From assembly GCA_014376785.1 (NCBI GenBank), contig JACMQW010000080.1, forward strand, positions 1-64,000: a stretch of 64,000 nt of DNA, written 5' to 3'. Position 1 is the first letter of the stretch, and every line of letters starts with the position of its first letter. Positions 27,160 to 35,077 of this stretch are shown here, in pieces. Position numbers and translations under genes: made by a program. The notes under the pieces are model-generated. The model did no database searches and was not told where the DNA came from. It was given only the letters and a program-made list of their open reading frames with translations. Source of the DNA: Oligoflexia bacterium. Its GTDB lineage: Bacteria > Bdellovibrionota > UBA1018.

Positions 27160-28221
27160 TTACTGGGATTTGAAAAAGCGTTGGGACGGATTAAATCCGA
27201 CATTCGTCGGCTCGATCTTATCCCAAAGTTCGCCCACGATTTTCCAATCGTAAGTATTTACCTTTTTCAGAAAAAGGGTCTTTTTACCGAGGTCGTTGAT
27301 CGCACTCGAACGATAGTCCTGCTGAAAGTAAACCACTGCATATTCCGGTGAAGAAAGGACCGAGATAAAATCAAACAAGATCGACGGTTTGTCGGCGCGG
27401 GCAAAGACGGATTGTTTGTAGGCACGGTAAGCCGAATACCCTCCCCGGGTTTTATCGTGAAATTGAGGGTCGTATGCATCAATGTAACCCGTAAAGTCTT
27501 TCTCCTGCCAAGCCTTCATCCATTTCGATACGACGCTCAAGATGTCCTTCCGATTTTGCGCCCAGGTTCCCCTAGAAAGGAAAGAAGCGTCTTGCGTGAT
27601 GATGATCGGAGTGTGTTCGACTTCGATGTACTGGGAGATCTCGTGAAGGTCTGCATTCTGGGCCACTACACAACCCCGGGAATCGAGTTCTTTCGAAATT
27701 CGGCTGTCATCGTCCGTCGAGTGAAGCCAGATTCCGCCGCCTTTTTTGCCTGCGCGTTCGTCGATTAAATTCGGATAATTGGTAGGAAAGGCACCTGCTC
27801 CATAGATCTTCGCTTGTCCGCCGAATTTTTTTTGCAAATCTTCCTGCGATAGAAATCCATTCAGATCATAGATTCCTTCCGGTGTTTTATGGTCACCGTC
27901 GCTCGACTTGTTTCCTTTAAATTTACCCGTCGCAATCGAATAGGTTTTTAAAAGCTTGGGAATTCCGGATTCGTTTTCGAAAACATGGAGCTTATGACTC
28001 TGTTTTTCGACGATCAGAATGTGGTGGGCGAATTTCGAATCCATTTGGAGGATGTTCGCGGGAAGGAAATCGGGGAGAGACGTCGCCGACTGCGGTTCCG
28101 TGAGAATCTCGTCGGCTCGAGCCAACGTCAGAGAGAAAAACCCTAAGCCGATCGCCACACACAGGGAAGTTCGTACGGTAGGATTCCACGCCAGACGCTG
28201 TCCCAGTTTAAACATTTTCAC
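27160..28221 (-). CDS. exported YkuD-family L,D-transpeptidase/carboxypeptidase with NTF2-like tail
   Basis: 353 aa from the GTG at 28221, which has AAAGGAG seven bases upstream. Signal peptide at residues 1-36 (LCVAIGLGFFSLTLARA). The YkuD domain covers about 65-205, with catalytic His in GGGIWLHSTDDD and the catalytic Cys in DSRGCVVAQNADL. The C-terminal 120 residues look like an NTF2-like domain (VVSKWMKAWQEKDFTGYIDAY to WKIVGELWDK). YkuD plus NTF2 is the layout of Csd6 (Helicobacter), Pgp2 (Campylobacter) and Bd1075 (Bdellovibrio), which trim peptidoglycan tetrapeptides and set helical or curved cell shape. That role is inferred here from domain order. It is upstream of the permease on the same strand. 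Confidence 0.9.
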   Translation of the reverse strand: MKMFKLGQRLAWNPTVRTSLCVAIGLGFFSLTLARADEILTEPQSATSLPDFLPANILQMDSKFAHHILIVEKQSHKLHVFENESGIPKLLKTYSIATGKFKGNKSSDGDHKTPEGIYDLNGFLSQEDLQKKFGGQAKIYGAGAFPTNYPNLIDERAGKKGGGIWLHSTDDDSRISKELDSRGCVVAQNADLHEISQYIEVEHTPIIITQDASFLSRGTWAQNRKDILSVVSKWMKAWQEKDFTGYIDAYDPQFHDKTRGGYSAYRAYKQSVFARADKPSILFDFISVLSSPEYAVVYFQQDYRSSAINDLGKKTLFLKKVNTYDWKIVGELWDKIEPTNVGFNPSQRFFKSQ

Positions 28222-28375
28222 TCATCCACTCCTTTAGCCAAGACCCGGTTATTCATTAAGATTAATGGAGATCGTTCACCAGGAAAAGCCTTGAATCAGG
28301 GCGACGTTAATCTTGAACAGCAGATGGATGAACGATCCTGAAACGGCGATCTTCTGACAGGGAACACACATTCGG

Positions 28376-29410
28376 ATGATGAAAGAATCAAAAGGCGGAG
28401 CAAGGTTTGCGCAAAAGCCATCTTTGATTGTGCTTATTTTGGGCGCATTGAGCACGGTCGGACCCTTCTCAATCGACATGTACCTGCCTACTTTCCCGGA
28501 CATGGCGAGGGACTTGGGTACCGTCCCCGGCAGGATTGCCCTCTCGCTTTCGAGTTACTTTGTTGGAATGGCTATTGGGCAATTTTTTTACGGTCCGCTG
28601 TTAGATCGGTTCGGCAGGAAGCGCCCCCTCGCGGTGGGGCTACTGCTTTATAGCCTCGCTTCCTTTGCCTGCACGAGTGTTTACGCCGTTGAATCTTTGA
28701 TTGCGCTCCGTTTTCTCCAGGCAATGGGTGGCTGCGCCGCCAGTGTCGCAGCCACGACGATGGTTCGTGATTTCTTTCCGGTGGAAGAGGGGCAAAGGTT
28801 TTTTCTCTCCTCATCTTGATTCTCGGAGTTTCGCCTCTCCTTGCCCCGACGGTTGGGGTTTTCCTCTCAGCGGTCTACGGTTGGAGGAGTGTGTTCGTTG
28901 CCCTGGCGACGATCGCTTCGGTGATTCTTCTTGTGGTCGTCAAGTATCTGCCCAAGGGGAGAGATCCGGATCCATCCCTTTTGATTCGGTTCCGACAGAT
29001 CGCGAAGGGCTATTTTCTGGTGCTGACCCACCCTCAGTTTTTAACTTATGCTTTTTCTGATCGGTCCTCTTTTCGGAGGCTATGGGCTTTCAACCACGAT
29101 CGGTCTGTTCTTTTTATTTCTGGCTTGCGTGGGGATTGCGGGTCCTAACGCATCCGGGCTTGCGCTTGCTCCATTCGAAGAAAATGCAGGAACTGCGAGC
29201 GCTCTGCTTGGTTTTCTTCAAACCGGAATCGGAGCTCTTGCTACGGCAGCCGTCGGTCTCTTTGATTCCCGGGAGATGTGGCCGACTGCGACGGTTTTGA
29301 TGGTGACTTCTTTCTCTAGTTTACCAGCCTTGCTTTGGGGTTGTCTGGGCATGGCAAAAAGGGGCGAGCGGATTTTAACCGCAAGCTCGCCGAATTTGGG
29401 CGTTCATTAG
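28376..29410 (+). pseudogene. decayed Bcr/CflA-type MFS drug transporter
   Basis: Three ORFs in different frames together spell one transporter. The first (28376-28819) has the MFS start (STVGPFSIDMYLPTFPDM) and the loop motif GPLLDRFGRKRPL. At a six-T run near 28800 the frame breaks; one extra T would restore FFSLLILILGVSPLLAP, which continues in the second frame to about 29060. The third frame (to 29410) supplies the last segments (GIAGPNASGLALAPFEENAG). Between HPQFLTYAFS and IGPLFGGYG roughly 75 residues expected for the family are missing, so there is also an internal deletion. The gene cannot make a full 12-TM pump. Intact relatives export drugs or sulfonamides/bicyclomycin. Confidence 0.88.
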
Positions 29411-29448
29411 GGTTTTCATGGAAGTCGCCCGGCAGTAAACTCGGGGCA

Positions 29449-30168
29449 TGAATACTTACCCCTCGATTTCGGGAAAAGTCGCATTGGTTACGGGATCTTC
29501 TCGCGGGATCGGGAGGGAGCGAAGGTCGTCGTGAATTACGTGTCCCGCTCTGAGGAGGCGCTCGAAGTGGTCGGGGAAATCGAGCGCTCGGGTGCGCTGC
29601 GATCGCGGTGAAGGCCGACGTGAGTCTCGCCGCAGAGGTGACTCGGCTTTTCTCAGAAGTAAAACGTGCTTTTGGCGGACTCGATATCCTTGTGAACAAT
29701 GCGGGAGTGATTCTTTATAAAACAATCGCGGAAACTTCGGATGAAGATTTCGACCGAATCTTTACTTTGAATGTAAAAGGGACTTTTCTGGCCTGTCGTG
29801 AAGCGGCTCGGATGCTTCGTTCAGGGGGACGAATCATAAACTTCTCATCGAGCACAACTGCGATCATGCTCCCCACATATGGGGTCTTCTGTGCAAAGAA
29901 GGGCGCGGTGGAACAGCTATCCCATATTCTGGCGAAAGAATTAGGCTCAAAAGAAATCACCGTAAACGTCGTTTCTCCTGGAGCCACCGATGCCGAACTT
30001 TTCACCACCGGTAAGAGAAAAGCGCAAATCGATAGGATGGCTGCAATGACCGCGTATGGGAGGCTCGGGCAGCCGGAAGACCTTTCTGATGTCGTCGTGT
30101 TTCTCGCAAGCAAAGAGGTCCGCTGGATTACCGGCCAAAATATCTGTGTGAACGGCGGAGTCATTTAA
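29449..30168 (+). pseudogene. decayed short-chain dehydrogenase/reductase (SDR)
   Basis: From the ATG at 29449 the frame encodes an SDR start with the NAD(P) motif VTGSSRGIG, then stops. The next stretch (EGAKVVVNYVSRSEEALEVV) is in a second frame, missing about 9 residues of helix 1. The third (AAIAVKADVS onward, open to 30168) follows a one-base loss in TCGGGTGCGCTGCG. The long third part is otherwise normal (DILVNNAG, INFSSST, WITGQNICVNGG). The catalytic YxxxK reads FCAKK, so the active-site Tyr is Phe. The gene therefore has two frame lesions and a lost catalytic residue. The ORF-track entry (29608, GTG) covers only the 3' part. Confidence 0.88.
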
Positions 30169-30332
30169 GCCTTTTTCAATCCCCCTCCGAGAAAAAATAC
30201 TTCGCAGATTTCGAGGTCATCTCTGTTTTAAGTTGGTGGGGCAAAGATGACATCTGCCGAACCACGGTCGCTTCCGCTATTCTGAGAGGGTACCTCAAAC
30301 TAGGACGTATGAACTTGGGAGGACCTATTTAG

Positions 30333-30554
30333 ATGAGTAGTTTAAAGCATTCGATGGCCCAAAACGGCTACAATTCGGAAGAGTTGTACTGTCATAAAGC
30401 GAACCAAGAATTGATCGAGAAAATGCGGGAGAAAAAGAGGTCTCATCTGACCTTAGTGAGCTCCTCCTCCGATGATGAAAAAAATCAAACTTCCCAACGC
30501 CATGAGAAGTTCGCCGAAGACAGTGGCGGAAGCAGATTTAAAAAAGCGGCTTAG
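30333..30554 (+). CDS. small hypothetical protein
   Basis: 73 aa with GGGAGGA well placed before the ATG and a clear terminator 44 bp after the stop, which together support a real gene. The protein is hydrophilic and charged (EKMREKKRSHLTLVSSSS, QTSQRHEKFAEDS) with no signal peptide or membrane segment. I do not recognise the family. Confidence 0.7.
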   Translation: MSSLKHSMAQNGYNSEELYCHKANQELIEKMREKKRSHLTLVSSSSDDEKNQTSQRHEKFAEDSGGSRFKKAA

Positions 30555-30597
30555 ATTTCAACGCTTTTTAATTCATTAAATTAATTCGTTAAATTTT

Positions 30598-30629
30598 AGA
30601 GGCTCGGTTCCGAAAGGACCCGAGCCTCT
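30598..30629 (+). terminator. Rho-independent terminator after the small gene
   Basis: Ten-bp stem AGAGGCTCGG / CCGAGCCTCT with an inner TCC-GAAA-GGA hairpin, followed by TCCTTTTATTT on the plus strand. It separates the 73-aa gene from the convergent ABC transporter. Confidence 0.85.
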
Positions 30630-30634
30630 TCCTT

Positions 30635-32116
30635 TTATTTCCGCTTCAGCCCGGCTGGAATGATTTGTTCCGCGATTCGGTCCAAACCCCATTGGGCGAG
30701 CAAGGCCATACAAGCGGCCGGAATGGCGCCCTCTAAGAGAGTGGGGATATCATTCAGCGCCAGGCCAGTCATAATCGGTGCGCCGTATCCGCCAGCCCCG
30801 ATCAAAGCGGCCAGCGTGGCGGTTCCAATTCCGATGACGGCAGATGTCCGAATTCCGGTGAGGATGCTGGGAGAAGCGAGTGGGAGAAGTACCCGGCGAA
30901 GGATGTCTTTTTCAGCCAGACCGAGCCCTATCGCTGACTCCCGAAGTTTTGGATCCACCCCGTCTAGGCCCGAATAAGTGTTTAGAACAACGGGCAGGAG
31001 CCCATAGAGAAAAAGCGCAAAAATTGCGGGTTTCTCGCCGATACCGAAGAGGGGAATGAGAAAAGCAAGCAGCGCCAGCGAGGGGATGGTCTGAATCAGT
31101 GCACTCACATTCAAAATAATCCGACTGATACCGCGCTTGTAAAATGCGAGAACTCCCAAGGGAAGTCCGACTAGAATGGAACTTCCGAGTGAAATCAGCA
31201 CCAGCCGCAGGTGTTCTAGAGTTCTGCGCCAGAGTGCGTGCGCCTTTTCCCAATTCGCCTTAGGCGCAGAGTTAGATCCCTTGAGAAAAAACTCAGCAAC
31301 ATCGTGGAAGGAGCGGTGATCCGTCTCGACCATCGCATTCAATGAGACCATTTCTTCAGCGGAAATCTTCCCTTCGAGTTGCTTAAGCCGCTTCCAGGCG
31401 GCGGCGTTTTTGGTAATCCAGTCGCGTCGTGCGAGGAATACGGCTTGGTAATTTGGAAAATATCCTAAGTCATCTTTCAAAACAAAAAGGTCCAAGCGCT
31501 TAATCGTGGCGTCTGTCGAATAAACGTCTGTGACATCGATCTCTCCGCGTTCGAGTGCTCGGTAGGCCAGACTGTGTTGCATCTCATGGATTTCGACGGG
31601 GTTAAGACTGTAACGGCGGGCGAGACCAGGATAACCATCTTGCCGATTCATGATTTCGTTCGTGAGGCCGAAACGCGCGGTCGGAATTCGGGCTAGATCC
31701 GAAAGAGAAATCAAGTGATTTTTTTCCGCGAACTCTCTTCGAACGGCTAACGCGTAAGTGTTATTGAACCCGAGCGAATCCGTCATCTCTAGACCTAAAG
31801 AACCGATTTTTTCCTGAATTTTACCGAGTTCACGGAGTGCGGGATTTTTCAGAAATGCTTCCGCGATCGTCCCGCTGTACTCGGGATAAAGCACAATTTC
31901 TCCACGGGTAATGGCTTCAAAAACGATCCCGGTAGCCCCGAGGCCAAATTTGCGGTCCACTCGAACGGAATTTTCTTCCAGAATTTGGGCGGCAATTTCC
32001 GCAAGAATATAACTTTCTGGGAAGGGCTTAGAGGCGACGACGGATTTCAGGTCATTCGCCAAGCAGGATGAACTTCCGAAAGAGGAAAGGAGTCCGATGA
32101 GCATCCAGAGGGTCAT
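30635..32116 (-). CDS. osmoprotectant-type ABC transporter: substrate-binding protein fused to permease
   Basis: 493 aa. A signal sequence (MLIGLLSSFGSSSCLA) is followed by a quaternary-amine/glycine-betaine-type binding domain (VVASKPFPESYILAEIAAQIL, LGATGIVFEAITRGEIVLYPEYSG) to about residue 270. A five-helix permease domain follows (LVLISLGSSILVGLPLGVLAFY, IQTIPSLALLAFLIPLFG, then the EAA-like loop LRESAIGLGLAEKDILRRVLLP). In the best-known fusions (OpuF, EgtU) the permease comes first; here the binding domain is N-terminal. The family imports glycine betaine, choline or ergothioneine-like solutes; the actual ligand is unresolved. It overlaps its ATPase gene by 4 bp. Confidence 0.92.
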   Translation of the reverse strand: MTLWMLIGLLSSFGSSSCLANDLKSVVASKPFPESYILAEIAAQILEENSVRVDRKFGLGATGIVFEAITRGEIVLYPEYSGTIAEAFLKNPALRELGKIQEKIGSLGLEMTDSLGFNNTYALAVRREFAEKNHLISLSDLARIPTARFGLTNEIMNRQDGYPGLARRYSLNPVEIHEMQHSLAYRALERGEIDVTDVYSTDATIKRLDLFVLKDDLGYFPNYQAVFLARRDWITKNAAAWKRLKQLEGKISAEEMVSLNAMVETDHRSFHDVAEFFLKGSNSAPKANWEKAHALWRRTLEHLRLVLISLGSSILVGLPLGVLAFYKRGISRIILNVSALIQTIPSLALLAFLIPLFGIGEKPAIFALFLYGLLPVVLNTYSGLDGVDPKLRESAIGLGLAEKDILRRVLLPLASPSILTGIRTSAVIGIGTATLAALIGAGGYGAPIMTGLALNDIPTLLEGAIPAACMALLAQWGLDRIAEQIIPAGLKRK

Positions 32117-32859
32117 AGGTTCTCCAAAACTTCGCGTGGAGGTCTTTGAGCGTTCAAAAATTCGGTAACGAAAGGGGTAGCCGGACGCTTTGCGAGATCG
32201 GGGAAAGTTCCATGCTGAATCAAACGACCCTGATCAAAAAGAGAAATGGTATGCCCAAACGAGGCGGCTTCGCCCAGGTCGTGGGTGATGATGAGGACCG
32301 TTTTTTTCAACGTGTTAAAGATTCGTTTCATTTCGTTTTGAAGGTCGGCTCTCACAATCGGATCCAGTGCACCGAGCGGTTCATCGAGGAGAATGATTTT
32401 CGGGTCCAACATGAGAGCACGGACAATTCCGAGCCTCTGTTTCTGCCCCCCGCTCAGACTATTTGGAAATTTTGAAAAGAGGGAAAGATCGAGTTTCACC
32501 AGCCCGGCCAGTTCTTCTACTCGTTCGTTGATTCGACTTCGAGAATGTCCGAGAGTTTTCATCAGGAGAGAGACGTTATCGAATCCAGTGAGGTGCGGAA
32601 ATAAGCCCGAGTCCTGCACGACGTAACCCATCTGGCGGACCAGTTCTTTTTGGGTTTGGGGGTTCATCGCCACCCCGTTCATTTTTACTTCTCCGGTGCT
32701 CGCGGGAATCAGTCCCATCAAAATTCGAAAGAGGGTCGACTTTCCGCAACCGCTCGACCCGAGAATCACGTGGGTCTGCTCTGCAGCCAGCTTTAAATCC
32801 AGCGGGAACAGAACGGTTTTTTCGCCGTAAGTTTTTGAAACGTTTTTGATATCGATCAC
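32113..32859 (-). CDS. ABC transporter ATP-binding protein (OpuCA/ProV-like)
   Basis: 248 aa. Walker A GSSGCGKST, Q-loop VVQDSGLFPHLT, signature LSGGQKQRLGI, Walker B IILLDEPLGALD and switch-His in VLIITHDLGE are all present. The closest group is the ATPases of osmoprotectant importers, but the C-terminal CBS pair that senses ionic strength in OpuCA/OpuAA is absent (the protein ends after EFLNAQRPPREVLENL). It powers the fused permease encoded next, whose start overlaps its stop. The 59-aa gene just upstream ends 12 bp before its start, so they should share a transcript. Confidence 0.93.
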   Translation of the reverse strand: MIDIKNVSKTYGEKTVLFPLDLKLAAEQTHVILGSSGCGKSTLFRILMGLIPASTGEVKMNGVAMNPQTQKELVRQMGYVVQDSGLFPHLTGFDNVSLLMKTLGHSRSRINERVEELAGLVKLDLSLFSKFPNSLSGGQKQRLGIVRALMLDPKIILLDEPLGALDPIVRADLQNEMKRIFNTLKKTVLIITHDLGEAASFGHTISLFDQGRLIQHGTFPDLAKRPATPFVTEFLNAQRPPREVLENL

Positions 32860-32871
32860 GAACTGAAAGTA

Positions 32872-33051
32872 TCACGGTCGTCTGGGCGAAAACTGCTGCT
32901 TTAAATTATTTTTCAGCCAGCGTTCTTCGATAGGAAAGTCGTCCACTTCCGCTTGAGTGATCCAACTGCGGTCCATTTTCCTTGCCGCCGTCATCTTTAG
33001 GATGCGCAGGGACCGGAGCGAAAAAGTTTCAAGCAGTGCTCGATCTCTCAT
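32872..33051 (-). CDS. 59-aa protein translationally coupled to the GIY-YIG gene
   Basis: Not in the ORF track because it is one residue too short. Its ATG (33051-33049) overlaps the TGA of the upstream gene (ATGA), and its stop lies 12 bp before the ABC ATPase start, so it fills the gap in this operon exactly. The product is basic then amphipathic: FSLRSLRILKMTAARKMDRS followed by WITQAEVDDFPIEERWLKNN. No signal peptide. I do not recognise it. The coupled position is the main evidence that it is translated. Confidence 0.6.
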   Translation of the reverse strand: MRDRALLETFSLRSLRILKMTAARKMDRSWITQAEVDDFPIEERWLKNNLKQQFSPRRP

Positions 33052-33791
33052 TCGCCTGGTTTGGTAAAAGTCAGGCGAATGAGATCACCTTCTTCGGGTT
33101 GGAAATCATGCAAAAATTCTGCAGGAGCACCCTCCGTAAACCGCAGAAAAGCGTCGGCATGAGCACGAGTCAGAGTCAGTTCAAATTTCGCAGGTGGTCG
33201 GGAAGTCAGGAGCGAATGGGGGTATTCTGCCCTGTCCCCCCTTTCTGGCGGCAATTTACACAATGCACGCAAAATGGCCGAGTAAATTTTTTGGAGGGTT
33301 CCCCGATTTTTGAACGCGCCGAAGATGCGGTCGTCCTGCGCTTTCGGATCTTCGGTGAGCCGGATTCGTACCGAGGTTAAATTTCCTTCTTTGAACAGCC
33401 CGAGACCCAAGGAATGGTAAGATTCCAGTTTCGCGTTTGCAGAGTGATAGCGCGGGAGAAATTCACGAATGAGGGAGTTTTCAAGGAGGAGTGCACGGGT
33501 TTCATCCACTGATGAGATCGTTCGAACCCGCCGGGCGGTTTGAACGAGGTGCATGGTTTTTTTGCTCCCTCTCCCGGGTTTCAGATAGCGGTAGGAATTC
33601 ACCCGTTTCCGGATGTTCTTTGATTTTCCGACGCAAATGAGTCACTCTTGTTGGTCAAAGAAGAGATAAACTCCCGCACCACTCGGCAACTCCCTCATTT
33701 GCTCGCGCGTGAGGATTTGCTTTAAAGGGTTTTCGTAAGGAATGAGCCAGAGCTGCTGGGAAGATCGAGGCGACGCCGCGTCTAAGGTCAT
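33048..33791 (-). pseudogene. GIY-YIG nuclease-like gene interrupted by an in-frame TGA
   Basis: The track lists only 33048-33602 (184 aa from a GTG). The same frame is open upstream to an ATG at 33791, 27 bp after the bioY stop. It reads SSQQLWLIPYENPLKQIL, then ELPSGAGVYLFFDQQE, a TGA (33644-33642), then LICVGKSKNIRKRVNSY. GVYLFF and ICVGKSKNIRKR are the two halves of a GIY-YIG domain, and ETRALLLENSLIREFLPRYH is its conserved downstream helix. The TGA sits between motifs that must be joined, at a position where relatives often have Gly, Arg or Trp. The layout matches the GIY-YIG part of DNA-polymerase-epsilon-like/UvrC-like proteins. Only recoding or re-initiation at GTG would give product. 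Confidence 0.82.
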
Positions 33792-33818
33792 CTCTGAAAA
33801 TTCAGGCTTGAAAGCTCT

Positions 33819-34379
33819 TTAAGTGTCCGCTTTCGCAAGCGAAGCGGCAGCTGTCGCAGCGAGGGTATTTTTCACGAGGTCTCCCGCCAGAAAAGGAAGA
33901 AGTCCCATCACGAGCAGCGATTTAAGCGGCACAAAAAACGATAGACCGATCAATCCGAAGGTGAAGACGCAGGCACTTCCGCTCACGCAAGCAACGAACG
34001 CTCCGCGGAATGTCCGGGTGAGCCCGAGATCTCGAAATTTTCCGATCACCCAACTGGAGGCCGCCATGCCGACGAGGTAACCGGAGGTGGATCCGAGTAA
34101 GATTCCGCTCTGGAGAGAAGCGAAAACGGGAAGGCCGGCGGCACCTTCGATGAGGTAGAGGCCGAAACTTGCGAGCGATCTCCGACTTCCCAAAAGTAGA
34201 GCCAGCGTGGCCACACCGAAAGTCTGGCCGGTAATTGGTACGGGAGTGAATAGGAGAGGGATCCGCACCTGTGACAGCACCGCTAAGTAAAGGGAACCCG
34301 CTAATGCAATCGCCGCTTCGCGAGCAAAAGATTTCAAAAAGGGCTTAGTGAGTACGGGAGCTTGGAGTGCAGCGTTCAT
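33819..34379 (-). CDS. bioY: biotin transporter BioY
   Basis: 186 aa with six hydrophobic segments. BioY hallmarks are visible: LSQVRIPLLFTPVPITGQTFGV near the N-terminus (the PVPITGQT biotin-binding loop), LASFGLYLIEGAAGLPVFA and GSTSGYLVGMAASSWVIG. BioY is the membrane S-component that captures biotin; it works alone or with an ECF ATPase pair, not seen here. It heads the minus-strand block that continues into the interrupted GIY-YIG gene. No biotin synthesis operon is present in the window, which fits dependence on uptake but does not prove it. Confidence 0.93.
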   Translation of the reverse strand: MNAALQAPVLTKPFLKSFAREAAIALAGSLYLAVLSQVRIPLLFTPVPITGQTFGVATLALLLGSRRSLASFGLYLIEGAAGLPVFASLQSGILLGSTSGYLVGMAASSWVIGKFRDLGLTRTFRGAFVACVSGSACVFTFGLIGLSFFVPLKSLLVMGLLPFLAGDLVKNTLAATAAASLAKADT

Positions 34380-34466
34380 GGTGAAATTCCTCTGGAAACG
34401 AACCTAGCAGAAGAATCCGCTCGGTATCAACTTGCCTCCAGAAAAAAGCAGTCGTTTAATGCCAAA

Positions 34467-34955
34467 ATGGTTGATCAACAAAGTGATTCACGAGCCGTTC
34501 CTCCAGACCTGGAGCGACTTTCGACGTTGCTCGACGCCCAATACCGGCTTCCAGGAGGGATCCGAGTGGGTTGGGATGGAGTGATCGGGATGATTCCGTT
34601 AGTCGGTAATTTCGCGACCACGATCGTCTCGGGTTACATCATTGCGCGTTCGGCTTCCGCTGGCGCATCAAACCCGGTTTTAGTTCGAATGGTTGCGAAT
34701 GTGGTCATCGACGATGGCATTTCTTCCGTTCCAATCATCGGATGGATAGGAGACTTCTTTTGGAAATCCAATCTTAAAAATATCGAACTCCTCCGCAGGC
34801 ATTCGGGAAACCCTGCAGAAACCTCTCAGCGGTCGATTGGCTTCCTCATCGCATTGTTCACTGGGTTAGCACTTTCGTCATTTTGCCTGGCAGCATTGGG
34901 AGTTTGGTTGATGTGGTTGGGCGTTCACTGGATTGCATCCCTCGGCTGGCATTGA
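34467..34955 (+). CDS. DUF4112 membrane protein
   Basis: 162 aa from the ATG at 34467; the track start at 34362 overlaps bioY on the other strand and gives a non-conserved leader. The conserved DUF4112 core is present: LSTLLDAQYRLPGGIRVGWDGVIGMIPLVGNFATTIVSGYII, then ISSVPIIGWIGDFFWKSNLKNIELLRRH, followed by an extra C-terminal hydrophobic stretch (FLIALFTGLALSSFCLAALGVWLMWLG). The family has no known function. A strong bidirectional terminator follows. Confidence 0.85.
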   Translation: MVDQQSDSRAVPPDLERLSTLLDAQYRLPGGIRVGWDGVIGMIPLVGNFATTIVSGYIIARSASAGASNPVLVRMVANVVIDDGISSVPIIGWIGDFFWKSNLKNIELLRRHSGNPAETSQRSIGFLIALFTGLALSSFCLAALGVWLMWLGVHWIASLGWH

Positions 34956-34974
34956 ATTTTCGCTCATTGCACAA

Positions 34975-35009
34975 AAAAAGAGCCAGATCGAAGTGATCTG
35001 GCTCTTTTT
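34975..35009. terminator. bidirectional terminator between convergent genes
   Basis: Perfect 15-bp stem AAAAAGAGCCAGATC / GATCTGGCTCTTTTT with a 5-nt loop (GAAGT). A-run and T-run on the two arms let it serve both the DUF4112 gene and the histone-like gene. Confidence 0.92.
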
Positions 35010-35077
35010 ACGAATGAATCGCTTAAAGGCAGCAGTAGAAAGCTGCGGTTAAAGCTCTGCAGTTAAGCCATCGTTGC

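Noticed and set aside
33642-33644. Selenocysteine or tryptophan recoding at the TGA of the GIY-YIG gene
   Set aside because: TGA is used as a normal stop by many genes in this window (for example the murJ, lysC and GIY-YIG stops), no selenocysteine hairpin is evident, and other genes nearby carry different nonsense or frameshift lesions, so mutation is simpler.
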